Shown here piece after piece: positions 1-6,360 of a stretch of 8,928 nucleotides of DNA. Each line of letters starts with the position of its first letter. Position 1 is the first letter of the stretch. This DNA is from JAICTV01 sp035634055 (GTDB lineage: Bacteria > Planctomycetota > Phycisphaerae > Tepidisphaerales > Tepidisphaeraceae). The position numbers were made by a program, and so were the translations under genes. The stretch covers positions 1-8,928 of the forward strand of contig DASQDR010000221.1 in NCBI GenBank assembly GCA_035634055.1. The letters are read 5' to 3'. The notes below the pieces were generated by a model that saw only the letters and a program-made list of their open reading frames with translations, was not told the DNA's origin and ran no database searches.

Positions 1-162
1 GCCGGCGGCGGCGTGCTGGACCTGCCGGGGGCGCAGCCGGAAGCGGCGGCGCTGCTGGAGTCGATGGGCTACACCGTGGTCCCGGAGCCGGCGAGCCTGG
101 GGCTGCTGGCGGTGGCTGCCATGGCCATGGGACGCCGACGCCGGCGGGGCGAGGGCCACTAG
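1..162 (+). CDS. PEP-CTERM sorting domain protein, C-terminal fragment
   Basis: The frame is open from the first base of the window and stops at TAG 160-162, so only the last 53 residues are visible and the start lies to the left. The end is a textbook PEP-CTERM tail: the motif VPEPASLG (residues 27-34), a hydrophobic stretch LLAVAAMAMG (35-44), then five arginines and GEGH. In this family the tail sends an exported protein to an exosortase-type membrane enzyme, which cuts near the PEP motif; such proteins usually end up at the cell surface or in extracellular matrix. The function of the main body cannot be judged from this fragment. The next gene, 80 bases on, also encodes an envelope protein. 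The sorting-tail call is secure; the rest is unknown. Confidence 0.9.
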   Translation, partial: AGGGVLDLPGAQPEAAALLESMGYTVVPEPASLGLLAVAAMAMGRRRRRGEGH

Positions 163-242
163 ACTTTGTTATCCAAACCGGTCCGGCCCGCCCGGGTGGC
201 GAGGCGGCCCGTTACGCGAAGACGCAGATACGGAGGCTGTCC

Positions 243-1094
243 ATGTTCCGCTCTCGCAGCAAGCACGGTTTCACCCTGGTGGAACTGCTCGTGGTCATCG
301 GGATCATTGCCGTGCTGGTCGGCATCCTGCTCCCCGCCCTCAGCCGCGCGCGGCAGCAGGCGCAGGCGGTGCAGTGCGCTTCAAACCTGAAGCAGCTCTA
401 CACCGCCATGGAGATGTATTCCAACATGTTCGACGGCTACATCATGCCAGCCAAGACCTACATCTCCGGCGGCGCCGGCGGCGCCAGCGCGTCGGACTAC
501 AACTGGTACGGCACCCAGGTGCTTGGAAGAATGTTCGGCATCAACTCCAGCAACCAGCAGGCCGTCCTCGACCGAATCGCCAAGCTGCTGGACTGCCCGT
601 CCAACCTGCGCGAGCGTGACCCCGCCGGCGCGATCAAGTTCAGCGTCGACTACGTCTACAACAACAACCTCGGCGACACCCGCGGGCAGGACAAGGCGGA
701 CGTGGACTACCCGACCTACAAGCACTGGGCTTACTTCAAGAAGCGCAACCAGGTGCCGCAGAGCGTCGTGCTGGCGCTGGACAACTGGGACCCGGGATTC
801 GTGCAGAAGGACGACGACCGCTTCGCCTCGCTGGAAGACCTGACCTGGAAGAAGCACTACGCCGGCAACGCCCATCGCGGCAACGCGAACGTCCTGTTCC
901 ACGATGGCACCGTCCGCAACATCAAGGCGTTCAACGTCCCCAAGGGCCGCGCCTGGCCGACGACGACGGGCGAGATGAAGCCGGAGTACACGCAACTGGC
1001 CGACTGGATGATCCGCGTGCCCAACCTCAACAGCGACAGCGCCACCACGATCGCCAACAATCGTTGGAAGAAGGGACGGGAGCTGCCGTTCTAA
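243..1094 (+). CDS. Prepilin-like protein with type IV N-methylation signal and H-x9-DG domain
   Basis: A 283-residue protein with a type IV prepilin leader. Basic residues are followed by KHG|FTLVELLVVIG, so prepilin peptidase would cut between G9 and F10, leaving F10 at +1 and glutamate at +5 (E14). The hydrophobic helix runs to about residue 32. Residues 45-70 (QCASNLKQL and a following DGYIMPA) and the DCPS at 117-120 match the pattern of planctomycete prepilin-like proteins, where C45 and C118 are often conserved. The signature H-x9-DG is present at H211-D221-G222 (HRGNANVLFHDG). Planctomycetes carry many such proteins; most are thought to be pseudopilin-like or surface proteins of unknown role, not true pilins. 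A good ribosome site GGAGG (232-236) sits 6 bases before ATG 243. It follows a PEP-CTERM gene and precedes the sugar oxidoreductase by 194 bases. Confidence 0.9.
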   Translation: MFRSRSKHGFTLVELLVVIGIIAVLVGILLPALSRARQQAQAVQCASNLKQLYTAMEMYSNMFDGYIMPAKTYISGGAGGASASDYNWYGTQVLGRMFGINSSNQQAVLDRIAKLLDCPSNLRERDPAGAIKFSVDYVYNNNLGDTRGQDKADVDYPTYKHWAYFKKRNQVPQSVVLALDNWDPGFVQKDDDRFASLEDLTWKKHYAGNAHRGNANVLFHDGTVRNIKAFNVPKGRAWPTTTGEMKPEYTQLADWMIRVPNLNSDSATTIANNRWKKGRELPF

Positions 1095-1177
1095 CTCGGA
1101 ACGGTTGCGCCCCCTGATCTGCACGCGTGCGTGCCCCGCGGGGCTGGCCGGCAGCGTGAATTGCTCCACCGGCGGCG

Positions 1178-1207
1178 CGGCTTGCAGCCAGGGCACGGCT
1201 TGCAGCC
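1178..1207 (+). repeat. Short direct repeat, two copies of CGGCTTGCAGCC
   Basis: Two identical 12-base copies lie at 1178-1189 and 1196-1207, an 18-base period, in the 194-base gap between the prepilin-like gene and the oxidoreductase. They are spaced somewhat like a tandem operator, but no regulator gene is nearby. A chance duplication is equally possible. No clear promoter could be picked out in the gap. Confidence 0.35.
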
Positions 1208-1288
1208 GACGCACGAACACCGTCCCTCCCGCGATCGCCCCGCCGTGTCGCGCCGGTACGAGCGCGGGCGGGAAACCGAGATGTTGGC

Positions 1289-2545
1289 ATGAGTGGCGTT
1301 GCCGAAGTGAACATCGCGCTGGCGGGCATTGCCGGGTACGGCGACATCTACCTGCAGGCCCTGCTGGCGAAGCACGAGGCGGCGCGGGCGCCGATCGTGG
1401 GCGTGGTCGACACGGCGCCGCACCGCTGCCGCCGGCTGGTCGAGCTCCGCGAGTTGGGCATCCCGGTTTTCACGTCGCTCCGCGACCTCTTCGCGCGGGC
1501 GAGCGTGGAGGTGCTCATGGTCGCCACGCCCATCCACCTGCACGCCCCGCAGACGTGCTTCGCGCTGGAGCACGGCGCGAACGTGCTGTGCGAGAAGCCG
1601 GTGGCTGGCACCCTCCGCGACGCGACGCGCATGATCGACGCGGAGCGGCGGAGCGCGGGACGCTTCGTCTCCATCGGCTACCAGTGGTCGTTCAGCCGGT
1701 CGGTCCAGGCGCTCAAGCGGGACATCATCGCCGGGCTGCTTGGCCGCCCGATCCGGATGAAGTGCATGGCCTTCTTCCCGCGCACGGTGGACTACTTCCG
1801 CCGCAACGACTGGGCCGGGCGCACGCACATGCCGGGGGGCGAGGCGGTGTTCGACTCGCCGGTCAATAACGCTACCGCTCACTACCTGCACAACATGTTC
1901 TACCTGCTGGGCCGCACCCGCGAGACCAGCGCGATGCCGGCGACCGTGCAGGCGGAGCTGTACCGCGCCAACGACATCCAGAACTACGACACGGCCGCGG
2001 TCCGCAGCGTCACCGAGTGCGGCACCGAGCTGCTGTTCTACACCACGCATGCCGCCCCCACCCGCCAGGGCCCGCGCTGCCGGTACGAATTCGAGGACGC
2101 GGTGGTGGAGTACGACGCCGGGCACGTCGGCGGCGGCGAGTTCATCGCGCGCTTCCGCGACGGGCGGATCAGGAACTACGGGCAGCCGAACCTCGACCCG
2201 GGCGAGAAGATCTGGCAATCGGTCGACGCCGCCCGCACCGGCGACGCCGTCGCCTGCGGTATACCGGCGGCGATGGGCCACGCCCGCTGCGTCGCCGCCG
2301 CGCAGCACTCGTCGCCGGAGATTACCTCCTTCCCGCGGGCGATGAAGCAGACGCTGAGGAGCGACGGGTTGGACATGATCTGCATCGACGGGCTCGATCA
2401 GGCGCTGCGCGAGTGCTTCGAGCGCGCCATCCTGCCGGCCGAGCATCCGGGCGCGTGGTGGGCGCGGGCCGGGTCGCCGGTGCAGGCGATCGCGCCGCAC
2501 GTGACCGTGGCGCGTCCCGCCGCTCCCGCCGTCGCCGCCCAATAG
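1289..2545 (+). CDS. Gfo/Idh/MocA family NAD(P)-dependent oxidoreductase
   Basis: A 418-residue cytoplasmic protein (no signal peptide) with the Gfo/Idh/MocA layout. The N-terminal Rossmann fold opens with VNIALAGIAGYG (residues 7-18), where the glycine-rich loop binds the dinucleotide. An aspartate ends the second strand (D41 in GVVDT), which in this family usually favours NAD over NADP. VATPIHLHAPQTC (78-90) leads to the family hallmark CEKP (101-104), whose lysine is normally catalytic. Residues 187-208, with DSPVNNATAHYLHNM, occupy the position of the family's substrate-pocket histidine segment; H198 is the best candidate. Members oxidise or reduce sugars, inositols and derivatives, or hydrolyse glycosides by a redox route. 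The substrate here cannot be read from sequence. The stop is 15 bases before a secreted polysaccharide lyase gene, suggesting a role in processing released sugars. ATG 1289 begins just before the Rossmann strand; its ribosome site is weak. Confidence 0.92.
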   Translation: MSGVAEVNIALAGIAGYGDIYLQALLAKHEAARAPIVGVVDTAPHRCRRLVELRELGIPVFTSLRDLFARASVEVLMVATPIHLHAPQTCFALEHGANVLCEKPVAGTLRDATRMIDAERRSAGRFVSIGYQWSFSRSVQALKRDIIAGLLGRPIRMKCMAFFPRTVDYFRRNDWAGRTHMPGGEAVFDSPVNNATAHYLHNMFYLLGRTRETSAMPATVQAELYRANDIQNYDTAAVRSVTECGTELLFYTTHAAPTRQGPRCRYEFEDAVVEYDAGHVGGGEFIARFRDGRIRNYGQPNLDPGEKIWQSVDAARTGDAVACGIPAAMGHARCVAAAQHSSPEITSFPRAMKQTLRSDGLDMICIDGLDQALRECFERAILPAEHPGAWWARAGSPVQAIAPHVTVARPAAPAVAAQ

Positions 2546-2560
2546 CACCGAGGGAACGCC

Positions 2561-3904
2561 ATGATCTCAGCGGCGCGGGCGGCCCTGGTGACGCTGGCAC
2601 TGATCGCCGCGCCGGCCGCGTCGTTCGCGGCGGACGTGCCCGCCTTCCCGGGCGCGGAGGGGTTCGGCGCTCGCGCCACCGGCGGGCGGGGCAAGCCGGT
2701 CTACGAGGTCACGAACTTGAACGACTCCGGGCCCGGCTCGCTGCGCGACGCCGTGAGCGAGGGGAACCGCACGATCATCTTCCGCGTTTCCGGCACGATC
2801 GAACTTGAGAAGCGGCTGACGGTCTCCAAGCCGAACATCACCCTCGCCGGCCAGACCGCGCCCGGCGATGGCATCTGCCTGCGCGGCAAAGAGCTGTTCA
2901 TCGTCGACACCGACAACGTCATCGTCCGCTTCCTCCGCCTGCGCCCGGGCGACGAGCGAAAGGAGGAGCACGACGCGCTGAGCATCCGCAACTCCGGCAA
3001 CGTCATTATCGACCACTGCTCCCTGAGCTGGTCCACCGACTCGCTCAACGACGTTACCCACGCCAGCGGCAACGTCACGGTGCAGTGGTGCATCCTGTCC
3101 GAGCCGCTGGACAACTCGGTGCACGTGAAGGGCGCGCACGGGTACGGCACCGGCTGGGACGGGCGGATCAAGGGGGGCGGTTCGTTTCACCACAACCTGA
3201 TCGCCCACTGCCACAGCCGCGCGCCGCGGATCGGGTACTACAAGGAGGGGCGCGGCCTGATCGACTGCCGGAACAACGTGATCTACAACAGCGGCCCGAG
3301 CTACGGCGGTGAGACCGACGACTTGAACTTCGTCGCCAACTACTACCGCCCCGGGCCGCAGGACCTCCGCCGCAAAGGCGAGCTGTTCGCCATCTGGTCT
3401 GACGACGCGCGGATGCACGTGGCCGGGAACCTGTACGAGGGGGAGCCGGCGGTCGCCGCCGATAATGCCGCCGCCGTCACCTTCAACGCCGGCCGGACCG
3501 CCGGCGGCGAAGCGAAGCGCGGCGACGCCGCGACGTGTCTCGTTGGCAAGCCCTTCGACTGCCCCGCCGTCATCACCGACCCCGCCGAGCAGGCGTACCG
3601 CCGGGTGCTCGACGACGCCGGCGCCACGCTGCCGCGGCGCGACGTGGTCGACGCGCGCGTGCTCGCGGACGTGCGCAACCGCACCGGGCGGGTCATCAAC
3701 TCGCAATCCGCCGTCGGCGGCTGGCCGAAACTGAATTCCGCCCCTCCGCCGCGCGACGCGGACCGCGATGGTATGCCCGACGACTGGGAGCGCGCCCGCG
3801 GCCTCGATCCCTCCAACTCGCAGGACGGCCCCACCCTGACCGCCGACGGCTACACGAACCTTGAGCACTACCTCAACCACCTGGCGACGCCCCCGGGCCG
3901 GTAG
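2561..3904 (+). CDS. Secreted pectate-lyase-like polysaccharide lyase (family PL1 type)
   Basis: A 447-residue exported enzyme. The signal peptide covers residues 1-23, with likely cleavage after SFA. The mature protein begins FPGAEGFGARATGG, followed by VTNLNDSGPGSLRDAV (50-65), a typical opening of bacterial family 1 lyases, and then a right-handed beta-helix. The core motif IDHCSLSWSTDSLNDV (150-165) carries aspartates D151, D160 and D164 that may bind calcium. SRAPRIG (219-225) matches the family's R-x-P-R segment, so R220 is the candidate catalytic base. The family cleaves pectate or related uronans by calcium-assisted beta-elimination outside the cell. A C-terminal block DADRDGMPDDWE (399-410), ending GYTNLEHYLNHLA, resembles the calcium-binding tail common in such lyases. 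The ribosome site GAGGGA (2550-2555) is well placed. The gene follows the oxidoreductase by 15 bases, so the two are likely one transcript. The exact substrate is not provable from sequence. Confidence 0.88.
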   Translation: MISAARAALVTLALIAAPAASFAADVPAFPGAEGFGARATGGRGKPVYEVTNLNDSGPGSLRDAVSEGNRTIIFRVSGTIELEKRLTVSKPNITLAGQTAPGDGICLRGKELFIVDTDNVIVRFLRLRPGDERKEEHDALSIRNSGNVIIDHCSLSWSTDSLNDVTHASGNVTVQWCILSEPLDNSVHVKGAHGYGTGWDGRIKGGGSFHHNLIAHCHSRAPRIGYYKEGRGLIDCRNNVIYNSGPSYGGETDDLNFVANYYRPGPQDLRRKGELFAIWSDDARMHVAGNLYEGEPAVAADNAAAVTFNAGRTAGGEAKRGDAATCLVGKPFDCPAVITDPAEQAYRRVLDDAGATLPRRDVVDARVLADVRNRTGRVINSQSAVGGWPKLNSAPPPRDADRDGMPDDWERARGLDPSNSQDGPTLTADGYTNLEHYLNHLATPPGR

Positions 3905-3988
3905 CCCCCGCGGAATGCCTGTCCGACCATGCTAACGCGACGAGCTACAGCGGCGCGCGGTTGGGTGTAGCGGCCAGTCTCGAAGCGA

Positions 3989-4076
3989 TGTCGTCCTGAG
4001 CATACTCGCGAAGGATCTTGGGCAGGCGAGTCGCTCCTGATCCCGAGATCCCTCGCGAGTACGCTTCGGGATGACA
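3989..4076. repeat. Long imperfect palindrome (hairpin element)
   Basis: The left arm (3989-4022, beginning TGTCGTCCTGAGC) and right arm (4042-4076, ending TTCGGGATGACA) are near reverse complements around a 19-base centre. Comparing the left arm with the reversed right arm gives 29 of 34 identical positions and one extra base. Three of the five differences would still pair as G-U in RNA, so about 32 of 34 positions could pair. The central part of each arm, TACTCGCGA, is identical. From memory, palindromes of the form TCATCCTGAGCG...AAGGATCT are scattered in many bacterial genomes; that resemblance is recalled, not checked. It could be a REP-like or miniature mobile element, or a structured RNA. 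Confidence 0.8.
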
Positions 4077-4244
4077 GTACGCCAGTACGGTTCCGAATGA
4101 TGGGGGTACGCTTCGGGATGACGCGCGCGAGTACGCTTCGGGATGACAGTGCGCGGGTACGGTTGGGATGGCAGTGCGCGGGACGGTTCGGGGACAGTGT
4201 GCGGGTACGGTTCGGGATGACGCGCGAGTACGCTCCCGGATGAC
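4059..4244. repeat. Array of about eight degenerate copies of GTACGCTTCGGGATGAC
   Basis: Copies begin at 4059, 4085, 4106, 4131, 4157, 4181, 4205 and 4228, a period of 21-26 bases. Those at 4059, 4106 and 4131 are identical over 17 bases. The one at 4205 differs by one base (C to G), while 4085, 4157, 4181 and 4228 are more decayed. The spacers are short and mostly variations of GCGCGAG or AGTGCGCGG. The unit equals the outer part of the right arm of the adjoining palindrome, so the array looks like repeated duplication of that arm. It is not a CRISPR array: the spacers are only 4-10 bases and are not unique. Confidence 0.85.
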
Positions 4245-4316
4245 GCAACTGCTGCTGCCGACGCTGCACGCGAACGCACCGCGCTTAACGCGCGGGAACG
4301 CCAAGGCCAATGCAAA

Positions 4317-4345
4317 ACCACCCCGCGGCGGCGCCGCGGGGTGGT
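4317..4345 (-). terminator. Rho-independent terminator of the OmpA-type lipoprotein gene
   Basis: A perfect 13-base-pair stem (ACCACCCCGCGGC with GCCGCGGGGTGGT) encloses a 3-base loop. An outer GCCAAT/ATTGGC pairing (4306-4311 with 4351-4356) extends it past an internal bulge. Read on the minus strand, the stem is followed by TTTT, and it lies about 70 bases beyond the stop of the minus-strand gene. On the plus strand there is no T run after it, so it serves the minus-strand gene. Confidence 0.8.
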
Positions 4346-4415
4346 GGGTGATTGGCATCGAAAACCTCCGGGCGCCGCGCCCGCGAACACGGCCGGCGAC
4401 GCGCGGCTGGATCGA

Positions 4416-5354
4416 CTATTTGTTGATCACCGGCTTCTGCTCGGTCACCACCGTCGGCTGCGGGCCGGTGGAATCCTTGTTCATCGTGCCGGCGGACTTG
4501 ATGGCGTTGTCCTTGTTCAGCGACTTGGCGGGCGCGGCCCGGCCCGGGGCGGCGGCGACGCCGGTGCCGCGCACCTGCGTCGGAAGGATCAGCACCTCGA
4601 CCCGGCGGTTCTGCGCCTTGCCGGCGTCGGTCCCGTTGCTGGCGATCGGGCGCTGGTCGGCATAGCCGGTGCACGCTAAACGCTGGCTGCTCACGCGGTC
4701 GCTCATCAGCGCGTTGCCGACGGAGATCGCGCGGTGGGCCGACAGGTACCAGTTGTTCCGGTGCCCCGCCTGGATCGTCGCCGGGTTCACCACGTTGGTG
4801 TTGTCGGTGTGGCCGGCGACCATGAGCTCGTATCCGCTGGCGGTCGGGCTGTTGAGGATCTGGGCAAAGCGGCTGATGGCGGTCTTGGCCGCCGGCGTCA
4901 CCTCCGCCGAGCCCGGGGCGAACGTCACGTCGCTCTTGAACTTGACGATGCCGCGGCCGGCGTCGAAGTCGACCAGGTCCGGGTTCTGCCGGGCAAACTC
5001 CGACAGCTCATTGGTGAGCTCGCGCGGCAGCGCGGAACCCGCGCCCACGCGGCTCATGGCCTCGGAGTACTTGCCGTTGAGCAGGTCGATCTGGCGCTGG
5101 AGCTCGGCGTTCTGGTTCGTCAGGTTCAGCACCATCGCGTCCTTCGACCCGGTGGTGTTGCCGATGGCGGCGAGCTGGCCCTTGTAGGCCTCCGCCTCGC
5201 GGCGCGCGCCGGTCGCCTCGTTTTGCGCCTGGCCGAGCTGCTCGGCATAGCGATCGCGGTCCATCTTCAGCGCGTTGTACTTTTCCTGGGATACGCAGCC
5301 GACGGTGAGAAGACCGAAGGCCGCCAGGGAGAGGATGCGGTGCGTCCGTGCCAT
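4416..5354 (-). CDS. OmpA-domain outer membrane lipoprotein
   Basis: A 312-residue protein. The leader MARTHRILSLAAFGLLTVGC ends in a lipobox-like TVGC, so C20 is the probable lipid-bearing residue; threonine at -3 is less usual. Residues 21-100 form a charged, probably coiled-coil spacer. The OmpA peptidoglycan-binding domain spans about 140-257: FAPGSAEVTPAAK, GHTDNTNV, LSAHRAISV and AQNRRVEVLI. D184 and R208 sit where the E. coli OmpA residues that hold diaminopimelate are found. There is no beta-barrel, so it resembles Pal or YiaD and would tie the outer membrane to the cell wall. A 55-residue low-complexity tail follows the domain, which is unusual. I chose the ATG at 5354-5352 because GGAGG lies 8 bases upstream and the signal begins there; the frame is open upstream but without lipoprotein features. 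It is transcribed away from the fmdB-like gene. Confidence 0.92.
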   Translation of the reverse strand: MARTHRILSLAAFGLLTVGCVSQEKYNALKMDRDRYAEQLGQAQNEATGARREAEAYKGQLAAIGNTTGSKDAMVLNLTNQNAELQRQIDLLNGKYSEAMSRVGAGSALPRELTNELSEFARQNPDLVDFDAGRGIVKFKSDVTFAPGSAEVTPAAKTAISRFAQILNSPTASGYELMVAGHTDNTNVVNPATIQAGHRNNWYLSAHRAISVGNALMSDRVSSQRLACTGYADQRPIASNGTDAGKAQNRRVEVLILPTQVRGTGVAAAPGRAAPAKSLNKDNAIKSAGTMNKDSTGPQPTVVTEQKPVINK

Positions 5355-5475
5355 TGTTTTCGCCTCCGTGCGATAGAGAGTGAGATGTCGTCGATTCCCG
5401 GGAGCGCGGCTTCGATCCGACTTCCCCGCCGGCAGCCCGCTCGCGCCCGCGCCGCCCGTTCTCGCCGGCGGCGCG

Positions 5476-5490
5476 CCGGAAACGTTCCGG
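5476..5490. promoter_or_regulatory. Short inverted repeat CCGGAA-N3-TTCCGG, possible operator
   Basis: Six-base arms around ACG lie in the divergent spacer, about 120 bases before the lipoprotein start and 200 before the zinc-ribbon start. The position suits a regulator site. A 6-base dyad in GC-rich DNA can arise by chance, and no regulator gene is nearby. Confidence 0.2.
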
Positions 5491-5612
5491 AAGCCGTTGG
5501 CGTGCCCGCGGGCCGCGTGGACGCGCAAAGTGTGCCGTGGGATTCTGCAAATTCAAGTGCCGCGCGGCGGAAAAATTCAGGTTCCCGACCGGGGCGCGCC
5601 GATGTGGTCCGG

Positions 5613-5641
5613 TTCACGCCGGGGCGGGTGAGAACTATCAT
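5613..5641 (+). promoter_or_regulatory. Candidate sigma-70-type promoter for the FmdB-like gene
   Basis: TTCACG (5613-5618) and TATCAT (5636-5641) are 17 bases apart, matching 4 of 6 and 5 of 6 positions of the standard -35 and -10 boxes. Transcription would start near 5648, about 40 bases before the GTG start. This is one of the few A/T-containing patches in the spacer. It was picked by eye, and planctomycete promoter rules are poorly known. Confidence 0.35.
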
Positions 5642-5689
5642 GCTTGTTGGAACTCGAAGCTAACCAGGTCGTAAAGAGGAGCGGATTTC

Positions 5690-5929
5690 GTGCCAATCTA
5701 CGAATACACGTGCGGCGCCTGCCAGGCGCGGTTCGAACAGTTGCAGCGGTCGATGAGCAATCCCGCACCGGCCACGTGTCCGTCCTGCGGCTCGGAGCAG
5801 ACGGCGCGGGCGCTGAGCGTGTTCGCCGTTGGCGCGGAGGGCGCGAAGTCCCCGGGATCCGCGTCCTCGGCCGCGCCGGGGATGTGCGGACGGTGCGGGG
5901 GCCCCGGCCCGTGCGCGTCGGGGTACTGA
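5690..5929 (+). CDS. FmdB-type small zinc-ribbon protein
   Basis: A 79-residue protein beginning MPIYEYTCGACQARFE, the hallmark opening of the FmdB/CxxC-CxxC family. Paired cysteines C8-x2-C11 and C30-x2-C33 (CPSCGS) should bind one zinc ion. A glycine/serine/alanine linker leads to an extra CGRCGGPGPC (C66, C69, C75). The family is named after a putative regulator of formamidase in methylotrophs. Its real role is uncertain in most bacteria, and a transcription role should not be assumed. The start is GTG at 5690, supported by AAAGAGGAG (5673-5681) 8 bases upstream and by the conserved MPIYEY start. The STAS gene follows after 92 bases and may share the transcript. Confidence 0.88.
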   Translation: MPIYEYTCGACQARFEQLQRSMSNPAPATCPSCGSEQTARALSVFAVGAEGAKSPGSASSAAPGMCGRCGGPGPCASGY

Positions 5930-6021
5930 GGCGGGCGCGCGGATCCCGTCGCACCGGCAGACGTTTGCACGATGTCGTGCCGTGGGTAAGGTATGCGGGC
6001 GCGACCGTTGGGAGCCCCGCC

Positions 6022-6360
6022 ATGCCGATTGAAAAGTGGTCGGAACAAGTCTCGATCGCCCGCCTCGGCGCCGACCCGGCGCTGAGCGATGATTTGCAGG
6101 CCCTGCTCGACCCCGCCCAGCACAAGGGAGGTGACGTCGTGCTGGACATGGGCGGCGTGAAGTACATCAACTCCTCGCACATCGCCCGCCTGCTCAAGCT
6201 GCGCAAGCGGACGGTGAACGACGGAAGCCGGCTGGTGCTGTGCGCGGTGGATCCGCAGGTGTGGACCGCCTTCCTGGTGACCGGCTTGGACAAGATCTTC
6301 GAGTTCACGGATTCGGTCCCCACCGCCCTGGCGACGCTGCAACTGGCGCAGCGGCCGTAG
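6022..6360 (+). CDS. STAS-domain protein, anti-sigma-factor-antagonist-like
   Basis: A 112-residue protein that is a single STAS domain. GGDVVLDMGGVKYINSSHIARLLKLRKR (residues 36-63, the core strand and helix) corresponds to the segment around the phosphorylated serine of SpoIIAA-type proteins, and VTGLDKIFEFTDS (86-98) is the typical final part. In the classic motif DSSG the second serine is phosphorylated by an anti-sigma kinase. Here the motif reads NSSH: the serines S51 and S52 are kept, while the aspartate and glycine are changed. Such proteins usually release a sigma factor by binding its antagonist, or act as scaffolds. No kinase, phosphatase or sigma gene is in the window. ATG 6022 is preceded by GGGAG (6010-6014) 7 bases upstream; the open frame runs further upstream, but over the fmdB-like gene. 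Confidence 0.88.
   Translation: MPIEKWSEQVSIARLGADPALSDDLQALLDPAQHKGGDVVLDMGGVKYINSSHIARLLKLRKRTVNDGSRLVLCAVDPQVWTAFLVTGLDKIFEFTDSVPTALATLQLAQRP

Larger units (their letters stand above)
3905..4415. other. 511-base gene-free region between convergent genes
   Basis: This stretch separates the end of the plus-strand lyase gene from the end of the minus-strand OmpA-type gene. It holds a long imperfect palindrome (3989-4076), an array of degenerate repeats (4059-4244) and a terminator hairpin (4317-4345). Open frames exist on the minus strand, but they are made by the repeat: the peptide VIPKRT recurs in different frames because the repeat period is not a multiple of three. No credible gene is seen. 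Confidence 0.75.
5355..5689. other. 335-base divergent spacer between the lipoprotein and zinc-ribbon genes
   Basis: No gene is supported here. It contains the ribosome site of the minus-strand lipoprotein gene, the dyad CCGGAA-ACG-TTCCGG at 5476-5490 that could be an operator, and a candidate promoter for the plus-strand gene at 5613-5641. A convincing promoter for the lipoprotein gene was not found by eye. Confidence 0.6.

Noticed and set aside
1091..2548. Minus-strand open frame of 485 residues opposite the oxidoreductase, and a similar 437-residue frame opposite the lyase (2567-3880)
   Set aside because: Shadows of well-recognised plus-strand genes, caused by high GC; the products are Val/Ala/Arg/His-rich with no family pattern.
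4059..4244. Possible CRISPR array
   Set aside because: The gaps between units are 4-10 bases and similar to each other, the units decay strongly, and no cas genes are present.
3868..4390. Three overlapping minus-strand open frames of 133-152 residues over the repeat region, rich in VIPKRT peptides
   Set aside because: They are translations of the tandem repeat in different frames, overlap each other and have no ribosome site or domain.
5355..5528. 58-residue N-terminal extension of the OmpA-type protein
   Set aside because: The lipoprotein signal and a well-placed GGAGG define the ATG at 5354-5352.
5733..5742. GGTTCGAAC, resembling a tRNA T-arm
   Set aside because: It lies inside the fmdB-like coding region and no cloverleaf can be built around it.
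5966..6000. TTGCAC followed by TAAGGT as a promoter for the STAS gene
   Set aside because: The -10 match is poor (3 of 6) and the gene may be co-transcribed with the upstream one.
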